In this document: in pieces, positions 9,823 through 17,809 of the stretch
Layout of the letters: every line of letters begins with the position of its first letter
Numbering within the stretch: position 1 is the stretch's first letter
NCBI RefSeq assembly: GCF_900114735.1
Contig: NZ_FOUA01000001.1
Location: forward strand, 818,278-882,277
Length of the DNA: 64,000 nt
DNA from: Halopseudomonas bauzanensis
GTDB lineage: Bacteria; Pseudomonadota; Gammaproteobacteria; Pseudomonadales; Pseudomonadaceae
Direction of reading: 5' to 3'
Notes under the pieces: generated by a model
Seen by the model: only the letters and a program-made list of their open reading frames with translations
Told to the model about the DNA's origin: nothing
Database searches by the model: none
Made by a program: the position numbers and the translations under genes

Positions 9823-11115
9823 ATGCTGGATAAATTGTTCCAACTCAAAGCCCATGGCACCACTGTGCGCACCGAGATTATTGCCGGTGTCACCACCTTT
9901 CTGACCATGGCTTACATCATCTTCGTCAACCCGGTGATGATGGCGGATGCGGGCATTGATCCGGGTGCGGCCTTCGTTGCCACCTGCATCGCGGCCGCCA
10001 TCGGCTCGCTGATCATGGGGTTGTGGGCCAACTATCCCATCGCCCTGGCACCGGGCATGGGGCTCAACGCCTTCTTCAGCTACACCGTGGTCGGTTCGAT
10101 GGGCTACAGCTGGCAAGTGGCATTGGGGGCAGTGTTCATTTCCGGCTTTATTTTCTTCCTACTGAGCATCTTCAAGATCCGCGAGTGGGTGATCAACAGC
10201 ATTCCCCTGCCGCTACGCTCGGCCATCGCTGCGGGTATCGGCCTGTTCCTGGCCTTGATCGCCCTGAAGAGCGCCGGCATCGTGGTGGACAATCCAGCTA
10301 CTCTGGTGGGCGCCGGCGACATGACGCAACCCGGGCCGCTGCTCGCTTCCCTGGGCTTTGCCGTCATCGTCGCACTGGCCTACCGCCGGGTGACCGGTGC
10401 GGTAATGATCGGCATCCTGCTGGTCACCCTCATCAGCCTGGCGCTGGGCCTGACCAGTGCTACGGGTTTCGTTTCCGCACCGCCGAGCCTCACTCCCACT
10501 CTGCTGCAGCTGGATATCGCCGGCGCCATGGAAGTGGGCCTGATCAGCGTGATCTTCGCCTTTCTGTTCGTCGACCTGTTCGACACCTCAGGCACCCTCA
10601 TCGGAGTAGCGCAAAAGGCTGGGCTGGTGGATAAGGAAGGCAAACTGCCACGCCTGGGGCGGGCATTGATGGCCGACAGCACCGCAACCATGGCCGGCTC
10701 CATGCTGGGTACGTCCACCACCACCAGTTATGTCGAATCCACCGCCGGCACCGCCGCCGGTGGCCGCACCGGCCTGACCGCTTGCGTGGTCGCTGCACTC
10801 TTCCTGCTGAGCCTGTTCCTTTCTCCGCTGGCTGGCGCCGTACCCGCCTTCGCTACCGCACCGGCACTGTTCTTCGTTGCCGTGTTGATGACCAGCGGTC
10901 TGGTGCAGGTCGACTGGGAAGACCTGACCGAAGCAGCGCCCGTGGTGGTAACCGCGCTGGTCATGCCGCTGACCTTCTCCATCGCCAACGGCATCGCCCT
11001 GGGTTTCATTTCTTGGACCGCGATCAAGCTGTTGTCTGGCCGCTGGCGTGAGCTGAATCCGAGCCTGTATATATTGTCGGCCCTGTTTATCGTGAAACTC
11101 GGGTTCTTCAGCTGA
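9823..11115 (+). CDS. NCS2-family purine permease (adenine/guanine/hypoxanthine type)
   Basis: Inner-membrane proton-coupled transporter of the AzgA/PbuG (COG2252) branch. The 430-residue protein has about 12-14 hydrophobic segments. Branch signatures visible are [20 protein letters not shown] near the N-terminus, [14 protein letters not shown] in segment 3, and [15 protein letters not shown] plus the [20 protein letters not shown] loop in the second half. It overlaps the trmA start by one base (TGATG), so the two are translationally coupled. The substrate is inferred from the family; purine nucleobases are most likely. Confidence 0.9.
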   Translation: MLDKLFQLKAHGTTVRTEIIAGVTTFLTMAYIIFVNPVMMADAGIDPGAAFVATCIAAAIGSLIMGLWANYPIALAPGMGLNAFFSYTVVGSMGYSWQVALGAVFISGFIFFLLSIFKIREWVINSIPLPLRSAIAAGIGLFLALIALKSAGIVVDNPATLVGAGDMTQPGPLLASLGFAVIVALAYRRVTGAVMIGILLVTLISLALGLTSATGFVSAPPSLTPTLLQLDIAGAMEVGLISVIFAFLFVDLFDTSGTLIGVAQKAGLVDKEGKLPRLGRALMADSTATMAGSMLGTSTTTSYVESTAGTAAGGRTGLTACVVAALFLLSLFLSPLAGAVPAFATAPALFFVAVLMTSGLVQVDWEDLTEAAPVVVTALVMPLTFSIANGIALGFISWTAIKLLSGRWRELNPSLYILSALFIVKLGFFS

Positions 11116-12260
11116 TGGGTACGGCATTCGATCCCGCTGGCTATGACCAGCAGCTTGAGGAAAAGCGCCAGCGACTGATGTCGCTGCTGCAGCCCTTCGC
11201 CGCACCCGAGCCGGAGGTATTCACCTCGCCGCGCGAACATTTTCGTCTGCGCGCAGAGTTTCGCCTGTGGTACGAGCAGGGCCAGCCCCACTACGCCATG
11301 TTCGAGCCGGGCGACAACCGCCGGCCGATCCTGATCGAGCAACTACCGATCGCCAGTAAACGCATCAACGAATTGATGATGCCCTTGCTGGAAGCCTGCA
11401 AGGCCGATCCGCTGCTGGGCCGCAAGCTGTTCCAGATCGAGTTTCTCACCACGCTGACCGGTGAGGCACTGGTCACTCTGTGCTACCACCGCCCCATTGA
11501 TGAAGAATGGGATGCGGCAGCCACGGCTCTGGCGCAACAGCTGGACATCCTGTTGATCGGCCGCAGCCGCGGGCGCAAACGGGTGCTGCAGCGTGATCAC
11601 GTGCTGGAGGCGCTGAGCGTCAACGGCCGCACCTGGCATTACCAGCAGACCGAAGGCGGCTTCACCCAGCCCAACGGCCAGGTTAACCAGCATATGCTCG
11701 CCTGGGCGCAAGAGGTGGCCGGTGATAATGCCGATGACCTGCTGGAGCTCTATTGCGGCAACGGCAACTTTACCCTGCCGCTGTCCACCCGCTTTCGCCG
11801 GGTGCTGGCGACCGAACTGTCAAAGAGCTCGGTGCGCTCGGCGCTGGAGAACATCGCCCTGAACCAGGTGGACAACGTCACCCTGGTGCGCCTGTCCAGC
11901 GAGGAAGTCACCCAGGCCTTGACCGGCGTGCGCGAGTTCCGGCGGCTGCAGGGTATCGACCTGAGCGGCTATGACTTCGGCACTGTATTCGTCGATCCGC
12001 CCCGCGCCGGACTGGACCCGGCCACCCTCGAGCTGGTCAAGGGCTACCAACGTATCCTGTATATCTCCTGCAACCCGCAGACCCTGGCGGCCAACCTGGA
12101 CGAACTGCATGAGACGCACCGTGTCGTCCGCTGCGCCCTGTTCGACCAGTTCCCCTATACCCATCACATGGAATCGGGAGTGCTGCTGGAGCGCCGCGGA
12201 TTCAGCGCGGCGTCATCAACTGCAGCAGCGGCTCGTAGACCCGGTGGGCGACCGGAATGA
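11115..12260 (+). CDS. trmA: tRNA (uracil-5-)-methyltransferase
   Basis: SAM-dependent enzyme that makes ribothymidine at position 54 of tRNA (and a tmRNA site). The sequence shows the SAM-binding ELYCGNGNF motif near residues 211-219, [11 protein letters not shown] near 294-304, the nucleophilic cysteine in [13 protein letters not shown] (Cys319), and the catalytic glutamate in the HMESGVLLE end. The protein is 381 residues, some 15 more than E. coli TrmA. The extra alanine/arginine-rich tail after VLLERR is read through the 3' end of the next, convergent gene (59-bp overlap). It is coupled to the upstream permease. Confidence 0.95.
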   Translation: MGTAFDPAGYDQQLEEKRQRLMSLLQPFAAPEPEVFTSPREHFRLRAEFRLWYEQGQPHYAMFEPGDNRRPILIEQLPIASKRINELMMPLLEACKADPLLGRKLFQIEFLTTLTGEALVTLCYHRPIDEEWDAAATALAQQLDILLIGRSRGRKRVLQRDHVLEALSVNGRTWHYQQTEGGFTQPNGQVNQHMLAWAQEVAGDNADDLLELYCGNGNFTLPLSTRFRRVLATELSKSSVRSALENIALNQVDNVTLVRLSSEEVTQALTGVREFRRLQGIDLSGYDFGTVFVDPPRAGLDPATLELVKGYQRILYISCNPQTLAANLDELHETHRVVRCALFDQFPYTHHMESGVLLERRGFSAASSTAAAARRPGGRPE

Positions 12261-13074
12261 TCCGCGCCGCCCGCTGCGATTGCAGAAAGACCTGCATCGC
12301 TGGCGAACGCGCGAGCATCAGTTCGCGAATCTGGGTTTTCAAGTCCTGACACAGTTCGCTGCTGAAGACGAAGGGATCATAGTGAATGGGTGCCGAGCGC
12401 CAGAGCACCCGTAGCGAATCGGTGGTGATAAGCCCGCGCCGGAGATATTCATCGGCACGTACGCTGGATACGAAAGCTGCCCCAACCCGCCCCAGCAACA
12501 GTGCATCCAACGCCTTGTCGTGTGATCCGGCATAGATCTGCCGATCGAAGTGCTGATGCAAAGGGCTGCCACCACTGACGGGGAATTCGCGGTGGGGGAT
12601 CAGTGCTCCCGAAGTACTCGCAGGATCGCTCAGCGCCAGACGCTGGCCGCGGATATCCACCAGGCTATCCATACCACTGTCGGCCCGCACCACCAGAATG
12701 GACTGGTAATAGTCCCCCGCCGACGAAAAATAACCACCCTGCATGGCCATGGAGGCAAAAGCCTCAATGCCGTCGTTCTGCCGGTGCGCTGTGAGATAGG
12801 AGGCCGGACCGAGCAAGGCGATATCCGCACCACCGGAGACGATGGCATCAATTACGCTTTCATAGGAGCTGGAGCGCAGTATCTGTACCGGCATATCCAG
12901 CCCCTCGCTCAGCCACTCGGCCAGTGGCTGATATTCCTCGATAAGTTGGTCGATGTTCTTCACTGGCACCGTAGCGATGCTCAGTCCAACCTGGCGGCAG
13001 TGCGCAGCGTCAGCCAGAACAACAGGAGCCTGCAGCGACAGCAGAAACACCAGACCACACAACAGGACTCTCAT
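12202..13074 (-). CDS. PhnD/SsuA-like periplasmic substrate-binding protein coupled to a GGDEF-EAL protein
   Basis: 290-residue predicted exported protein with a signal peptide ([23 protein letters not shown]). The mature part resembles phosphate/phosphonate-binding (PhnD) periplasmic proteins: an opening strand with GLSIATVP, a Y-x-P-L-A-E-W-L helix, [14 protein letters not shown] (typical DIALLGP ligand-loop motif), the [22 protein letters not shown] hinge, and [15 protein letters not shown]. No ABC permease or ATPase gene lies nearby. Its ATG overlaps the stop of the upstream GGDEF-EAL gene by four bases, which suggests a sensory partner rather than a transport role. The ligand is unknown. 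Its 3' end overlaps trmA. Confidence 0.85.
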   Translation of the reverse strand: MRVLLCGLVFLLSLQAPVVLADAAHCRQVGLSIATVPVKNIDQLIEEYQPLAEWLSEGLDMPVQILRSSSYESVIDAIVSGGADIALLGPASYLTAHRQNDGIEAFASMAMQGGYFSSAGDYYQSILVVRADSGMDSLVDIRGQRLALSDPASTSGALIPHREFPVSGGSPLHQHFDRQIYAGSHDKALDALLLGRVGAAFVSSVRADEYLRRGLITTDSLRVLWRSAPIHYDPFVFSSELCQDLKTQIRELMLARSPAMQVFLQSQRAARIIPVAHRVYEPLLQLMTPR

Positions 13075-15386
13075 TCGGCATTAACCTTGGTGGCATGGAA
13101 ACCACGTTCGAATTCGGCCACCTGTTCAGCGGGCATGGGCCGGCTGAAGTGATATCCCTGCACCAGGTCACAGCCGGCAAGACGGAGATAAACCAGTTGT
13201 TCTGCCGTTTCCACTCCCTCGGCCACCACCCGCAGCGACAGCCGCTTGGCCAGAGTAATGGTGAAGGACACGATCAGGCTGTCATCGTGGCTGTTGGATA
13301 ACTGGGCGATCAGGCCACGGTCAATCTTCAGTTTGTTCACGGGCAGTGATTGTAGGTGCGCGAAACCGGCGTAGCCGCTACCGAAATCGTCCAGGCTTAC
13401 TCCCAGCCCGGCAGCGCGCAGCGTTTCCAGGCTGGCAATAGCCATGCTTTCCTTCTCAAGGATGGCGGTTTCGGTAATTTCCAACTCCAACCGCCACGTT
13501 TCCACCCCCGTCTCAGCCAGTTGCCGCAACACCATACTGCTGAAATGCGGCTGACTCAGCTGTATCGCCGACACATTTACCGCCACCCGGGTATCGAGCC
13601 CTTCATCGCCCCAAGCGGCCAACTGCCGGCAAGCAAGTGCAATAACCTCCTCACCCAGCCCGATGATAAAGCCGCTGCGTTCGGCAATGGAAATGAAGCG
13701 GTCCGGGTAGATCAGTCCGAAATCAGGATGCTTCCAGCGCACCAGCGCTTCGTAACCGGTGACCGACATCGAATCCAGGTCGATCTGCGGCTGATAGTGC
13801 AATACGAACTGGTGCTTTGCCAGCGCCTCGCCGAAGGCCTGCTCCAGATAGAATTCCTGCACATCGGCCACGTTCAATGACGGATCGAAGAAGCGATATC
13901 GACCCCGGCCTGCCCGTTTGGCCGAGTACATGGCCGCATCCGCATGGCGAATCAAGCTGTCCACATCCTGACCATCACGCGGGCAGATGCTGATACCGAT
14001 ACTCGGGCTGGTATTCACCTCGCTATCTTCCAATTGATAGGGCGCTGACAGCCGCTGCGTCAATTGGTCCACCCAACTGATGATCTGCTGCTCGGTGCGA
14101 CTACCTGCCAATAGCACCACGAACTCATCTCCACCGAAACGGGCCGCCTCGTCACCCGGCTCAAGCAGGCGGGTGATGCGCCCGGCAACTGCCTGCAACA
14201 GCAAGTCACCGATGCGATGACCGAGGGTATCGTTGATGGATTTGAAACGGTCCAGGTCGATGAACAACACGGCCAGGAGCCGTCGCCTGCTGCGCTGCTC
14301 AACCAGTTGCCGGCTGGCCACTTCAATGAATTGCCGACGATTGAACAGCCCGCTGAGGTGGTCGGTGGAAGCGGCGCGGCTGCTGCGCTCATGTTCGCTT
14401 TCCAGGCGGGCGATCAACTGCTGGTTCTCCCCCTGCGATTGCTGCAAGGTGCGCAGTGCCGCCTGTTGGCCGTGCAGCATCCTGACCATCCAGAATACGC
14501 AGATCAACACCGCCAGGGTCATGACGCCATTGAACAACAACTGGCGCGATTGGCCGGCGCGAAATGACTGCAGTATCTCGTCGTACTGCTTGCTGATGAC
14601 CACGGTGAAGCCATGCTGCGGCATGCTATGGAAAGCGCTCTGATATAGCTTGCTGCCTGCCTGCGAGGTATACACCGCGCGGGTGCCGCCACCAGGTGCC
14701 GGAGTCAGGGTTTCGCCACCGAGTATGACGCCACTGGAGTCAGCCCGCACCCGCTCCCTACCGCTGACATCCAACAGTTGGATAAACCCCGTTTGGCCGA
14801 GATCGATGTAGTGATAGAGGCCGACCAGATAGCCGATATCCATCTCAATCAGCATAGCCTGCCCATCACTGCCGGCCAGGGGTACAAGAAACGGCAGGCG
14901 CCAGTTGGGAAGCGGCCATTGTCCCTCGGCGGCGTTCAAGGCCAGAGGAATGAAAGGCTGGTTGACCTGAACGTCAGTCGCCTCATGCAACCTCTCCAGC
15001 CAGGGCACCGGCAAACTTTCCAACCCATCACCGTGACTGGCAAACAGTTGTTGGCCCCGCCCATCGAACACACTCAAACGGTTGAACACCGGATCGCTTG
15101 CCAGCAACCTGGACAAGCGCTCGGCTACCTCGCCTCCCTGCTGTTGCTCGCTACTGTAGATAGCCCCCGCAGCTTTGGCCCGGTCAGCCAACTGCCGCAG
15201 GTTCTCCGCGATGATAACCGACAGGTTCAAGTGCTCCGCCGCCTCGGCTTTCAGGCGCTCATCATGGGTCCGATCGTTGTGATAGTAGAACATCAGCCAC
15301 AGGAACAGCACGTATAGCGTACCCAGCACTATGACCGCGTACTGAACAAGAACGATGGAAATAGACGAACCGCGATGACTGATCAT
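13071..15386 (-). CDS. Membrane sensor GGDEF-EAL protein (c-di-GMP turnover)
   Basis: 771-residue inner-membrane protein. TM1 is at about 11-34, a periplasmic domain of about 250 residues spans 35-282, TM2 is at about 283-302, then comes a short coiled coil, a GGDEF domain (RFGGDEF, motif at 418-422) and an EAL domain (EALVRW at 546-551, NVSAIQLSQ, LEITETAILE, DDFGSGYAGF, VAEGVET, QGYHFSRPMP). All EAL metal and catalytic signature motifs look intact, so phosphodiesterase activity is likely. GGDEF is canonical, but the inhibitory I-site reads EPGD instead of RxxD. The start MISHRGSSIS directly before TM1 is chosen; 146 extra in-frame codons upstream are low-complexity and rejected. The stop overlaps the PhnD-like gene. 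Confidence 0.93.
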   Translation of the reverse strand: MISHRGSSISIVLVQYAVIVLGTLYVLFLWLMFYYHNDRTHDERLKAEAAEHLNLSVIIAENLRQLADRAKAAGAIYSSEQQQGGEVAERLSRLLASDPVFNRLSVFDGRGQQLFASHGDGLESLPVPWLERLHEATDVQVNQPFIPLALNAAEGQWPLPNWRLPFLVPLAGSDGQAMLIEMDIGYLVGLYHYIDLGQTGFIQLLDVSGRERVRADSSGVILGGETLTPAPGGGTRAVYTSQAGSKLYQSAFHSMPQHGFTVVISKQYDEILQSFRAGQSRQLLFNGVMTLAVLICVFWMVRMLHGQQAALRTLQQSQGENQQLIARLESEHERSSRAASTDHLSGLFNRRQFIEVASRQLVEQRSRRRLLAVLFIDLDRFKSINDTLGHRIGDLLLQAVAGRITRLLEPGDEAARFGGDEFVVLLAGSRTEQQIISWVDQLTQRLSAPYQLEDSEVNTSPSIGISICPRDGQDVDSLIRHADAAMYSAKRAGRGRYRFFDPSLNVADVQEFYLEQAFGEALAKHQFVLHYQPQIDLDSMSVTGYEALVRWKHPDFGLIYPDRFISIAERSGFIIGLGEEVIALACRQLAAWGDEGLDTRVAVNVSAIQLSQPHFSSMVLRQLAETGVETWRLELEITETAILEKESMAIASLETLRAAGLGVSLDDFGSGYAGFAHLQSLPVNKLKIDRGLIAQLSNSHDDSLIVSFTITLAKRLSLRVVAEGVETAEQLVYLRLAGCDLVQGYHFSRPMPAEQVAEFERGFHATKVNAE

Positions 15387-15422
15387 GGGTGTACCGATTG
15401 GGAAGGGGCACTCTCGACCAGA

Positions 15423-15431
15423 ATGATAGCA
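15423..15431 (-). promoter_or_regulatory. Extended -10 promoter for the GGDEF-EAL/PhnD-like operon
   Basis: On the minus strand TGC-TATCAT (15431-15423) forms an extended -10 element about 37 bp before the GGDEF-EAL start codon. No good -35 is seen, as is usual for extended -10 promoters. Confidence 0.5.
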
Positions 15432-15638
15432 CAAAGGCATTACACAAAGATTGCAAGGCTGTGTTCCTGCTGCCGACCCGCCGCCGGCTACGGCAACGTG
15501 AACCCTCTCCCAGATCACGCCATTACTTCTGCGATGAACAGTGCTCTGCAATACACTGGCAGCATCGTGAGATACCAGACCATATCCATTTAAACGGGCA
15601 GCATAGGCAGTAGCCCCTATACCAGGGAGGACTACGCC

Positions 15639-16157
15639 ATGCGTTGTCGTGGATTTACCTTGATTGAAATCATGGTAGCGATCGCCGTACTGGCCATCCT
15701 GTTGTCCATCGGCCTGCCCGCCTTCGGCAGCCTGATCGACAACCAGCGCATGGATAGCAGCGTCAACAGCCTGCTGCGCAGCATCAACCAAACCCGCACA
15801 GAAGCCACCCGCCGCAACCGCCACGTCACCATGGCGCCATTGTCAGGGGACTGGAGCAATGGCTGGAGCATTTTCATCGATGCCAATAACAACGGCGCGC
15901 TCGATGTCGGCGAGACCGTGCTGCATGAAGAACAACCCGCCCGCGTCCACCACGTGCATGTCAACTCACCGCTCGCCAGTTACCTGCGCTATAACGCCCA
16001 AGGCGAGTCGGAACTGTTGAACGGTGGTTTTCAGTCAGGAACATTTTCATTCTGTCCCAATGAGGCAGGTGCCAAGGGGCGACAAGTGATCATCAACCGA
16101 ATCGGGCGGGCGCGGCTGCAAGCGGCGGAGATCCCGGCAGGGAACTGTCCCAGCTAG
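15639..16157 (+). CDS. GspH/FimT-family type IV pseudopilin
   Basis: 172-residue protein with a class III signal: a short basic leader MRCRG followed by FTLIEIMVAIAVLAILLSIG. PilD-type prepilin peptidase would cut after Gly5, and Glu5 of the mature protein is present. The C-terminal half (DANNNGALDVGETVL, FCPNEAGAKGRQVIINRIGRAR) matches the GspH/FimT/FimU minor-pilin fold, including the late Cys pair (FSFCPN and GNCPS). It stands alone: no pilV, pilW, pilX or pilE follows, unlike the main minor-pilin cluster. A strong GGGAGG ribosome-binding site precedes it at 15625-15630. A role in type IV pilus priming or DNA uptake is inferred from the family. Confidence 0.88.
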   Translation: MRCRGFTLIEIMVAIAVLAILLSIGLPAFGSLIDNQRMDSSVNSLLRSINQTRTEATRRNRHVTMAPLSGDWSNGWSIFIDANNNGALDVGETVLHEEQPARVHHVHVNSPLASYLRYNAQGESELLNGGFQSGTFSFCPNEAGAKGRQVIINRIGRARLQAAEIPAGNCPS

Positions 16158-16188
16158 ATCATCAGCTATACAGCGATATCGGAGCAGT

Positions 16189-16194
16189 TATACT
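16189..16194 (+). promoter_or_regulatory. Possible -10 element for the MocR-type gene
   Basis: TATACT at 16189-16194 is a good -10 hexamer about 50 bp before the start of the MocR-type gene. It sits inside a small inverted repeat GGAG-N8-CTCC (16181-16196), a possible operator. No clear -35 was found. Confidence 0.35.
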
Positions 16195-16246
16195 CCTTGC
16201 TTAAGAGGAAAAATAAAAACCTAAAACCTCATGGAGACTGCTTCCC

Positions 16247-17695
16247 TTGCTGGGTCAGGATCTTTACCTATACGAGAGTATCAGCCTGCAGCTGCGTCGC
16301 CATATCGAGGGCGGCAGCTACAGACCTGGGCAGCGCTTGCCCTCCGTGCGCAGTCTCAGCCGTCTTTTCAATACCAGCGTCAACACCATAATCCAGTGCC
16401 TGCGCCAGCTTGAGCAGGAAAATTACATCGAAATAAGAGCCCGCTCGGGCACCTTCGTAGCCGCCTGCCCACCCGCGATTACCACGGGAGCTGCTGAGTT
16501 CGAATTCCTGCCGGTCGAGATATCGCTGAGCGATGATATTTTGCACTACATGGAACCCCATCATCAGCTCGATCTGATCCACCTGGGCATTGCGCTGCCC
16601 GATCCGCAATTGATGCCCATGGAGCGCATCATGAACACTCTGAGGGATATAACCCGGAAGCAGCCGCTTGACGTCTGGGACTATACCCACCCGAAGGGTC
16701 ATCAGCGTTTTACGCTCCAGCTTGCCCGACGTAGTCTCCACTACCCTAATCCGATTTCCCAGGATGATGTCATCATCACCAACGGCTGCATGGAGGCCAT
16801 CGATCTTGCCCTGCGCACGGTCACCCGGCCAGGCGACACCGTAGCGGTTGAGTCTCCGACTTATTACGGCACCTTGCTCGCGCTGGAGGTGCTGCGGCGC
16901 AAGGTACTGGAAATTCCTACCAGTCCGAGCCACGGCATTTGCCTGTCAACACTTGAGCTGGCATTCAAGCATCGTCGCGTCAGCGCCTGCCTGGTTTCGC
17001 CCAACGCGCAGAACCCACTTGGGTTCACCATGTCAGAGGAAAACAAACAGAAACTGGTTGAGCTGGCCACCCATTACAATATTCCCATCATCGAGAATGA
17101 TGTCTGGGGCGATACCCTCTACTCCGACGGAGCTATGCCGGCCAAGGCCTATGACCATGCCGGGATGGTTCTGTATTGCCATTCTTTCTCCAAGTCCCTG
17201 ATACCGGGTATCCGGCTGGGCTGGGTGGCCCCCGGCCGCTTTCACCATCGGTTGCGCGAATTGAAACTGGTGAGCAGCATTACCACTGCATCGGCTCCAC
17301 AACTGCTGCTGGCTCGACTGATGGAAAGCGGATTCTATGCCCAGCATCTGGTCTCGCTGCGCCAGCAACTGGCGGCCCAGGCTGATCGAGTACGCCAGGC
17401 GGTACTGGAATGGTTCCCACCGGGCACCTCGGTACAGCAACCCAGCGGCGGCTGTGTGCTATGGGTAGTTCTACCCTCGCATATGAATTCCCACTCATTA
17501 TTTGAAGAAGCTCTACGAAGCGGAATTCATATTTTCCCAGGGAGCGTTTTTTCTCCCGGACAACGATACGCCCACTGCCTGCGCTTGAATGTCGGAAGGC
17601 CAGTAAACTCAGCTGTATTGCAAGCCGTGCGCCGATTGGGGGAGATCGCCCGACGGACTGGCAGCCCCACGGAGGGGCCGACCTCTGACGGCTAA
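16247..17695 (+). CDS. MocR/PdxR-type GntR regulator with aminotransferase domain
   Basis: 482-residue cytoplasmic transcription factor. Residues 1-75 form a GntR winged helix (YRPGQRLPSVRSLSRLFNTS). From about 100 on there is a fold-type I PLP aminotransferase domain: NGCMEAIDLALR, ESPTYYG, SPNAQNPLG, IENDVWGD, and the PLP lysine in HSFSKSLIPGIRLGW (Lys316). Such proteins sense PLP or an amine/amino-acid adduct. The start is TTG at 16247, with GGAG ten bases upstream; no in-frame ATG gives the full GntR domain. It precedes, on the same strand, the DUF6351-like lipoprotein gene 114 bp away, a possible target. The usual MocR targets (pdxST, gabT) are not adjacent. Confidence 0.9.
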   Translation: MLGQDLYLYESISLQLRRHIEGGSYRPGQRLPSVRSLSRLFNTSVNTIIQCLRQLEQENYIEIRARSGTFVAACPPAITTGAAEFEFLPVEISLSDDILHYMEPHHQLDLIHLGIALPDPQLMPMERIMNTLRDITRKQPLDVWDYTHPKGHQRFTLQLARRSLHYPNPISQDDVIITNGCMEAIDLALRTVTRPGDTVAVESPTYYGTLLALEVLRRKVLEIPTSPSHGICLSTLELAFKHRRVSACLVSPNAQNPLGFTMSEENKQKLVELATHYNIPIIENDVWGDTLYSDGAMPAKAYDHAGMVLYCHSFSKSLIPGIRLGWVAPGRFHHRLRELKLVSSITTASAPQLLLARLMESGFYAQHLVSLRQQLAAQADRVRQAVLEWFPPGTSVQQPSGGCVLWVVLPSHMNSHSLFEEALRSGIHIFPGSVFSPGQRYAHCLRLNVGRPVNSAVLQAVRRLGEIARRTGSPTEGPTSDG

Positions 17696-17809
17696 TCCCC
17701 GTCTCATTCGTCGCGCTGTTTCAGTCAGATCGGACAATCTGTACCTGTTTTCCCCCCAGTGGGAGGCATAGGATCAAGACTCCATAATAAGAAGACAGAG
17801 CGAGCCATT

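Noticed and set aside
12202-13074. Phosphonate ABC transporter component (phnD)
   Set aside because: No phnC/phnE permease or ATPase genes nearby and coupling is to a signalling gene, so a transport annotation is not supported.
15387-15824. N-terminal extension of the GGDEF-EAL protein (146 codons)
   Set aside because: Low-complexity sequence that would precede the natural TM1 and runs into the pseudopilin gene on the other strand.
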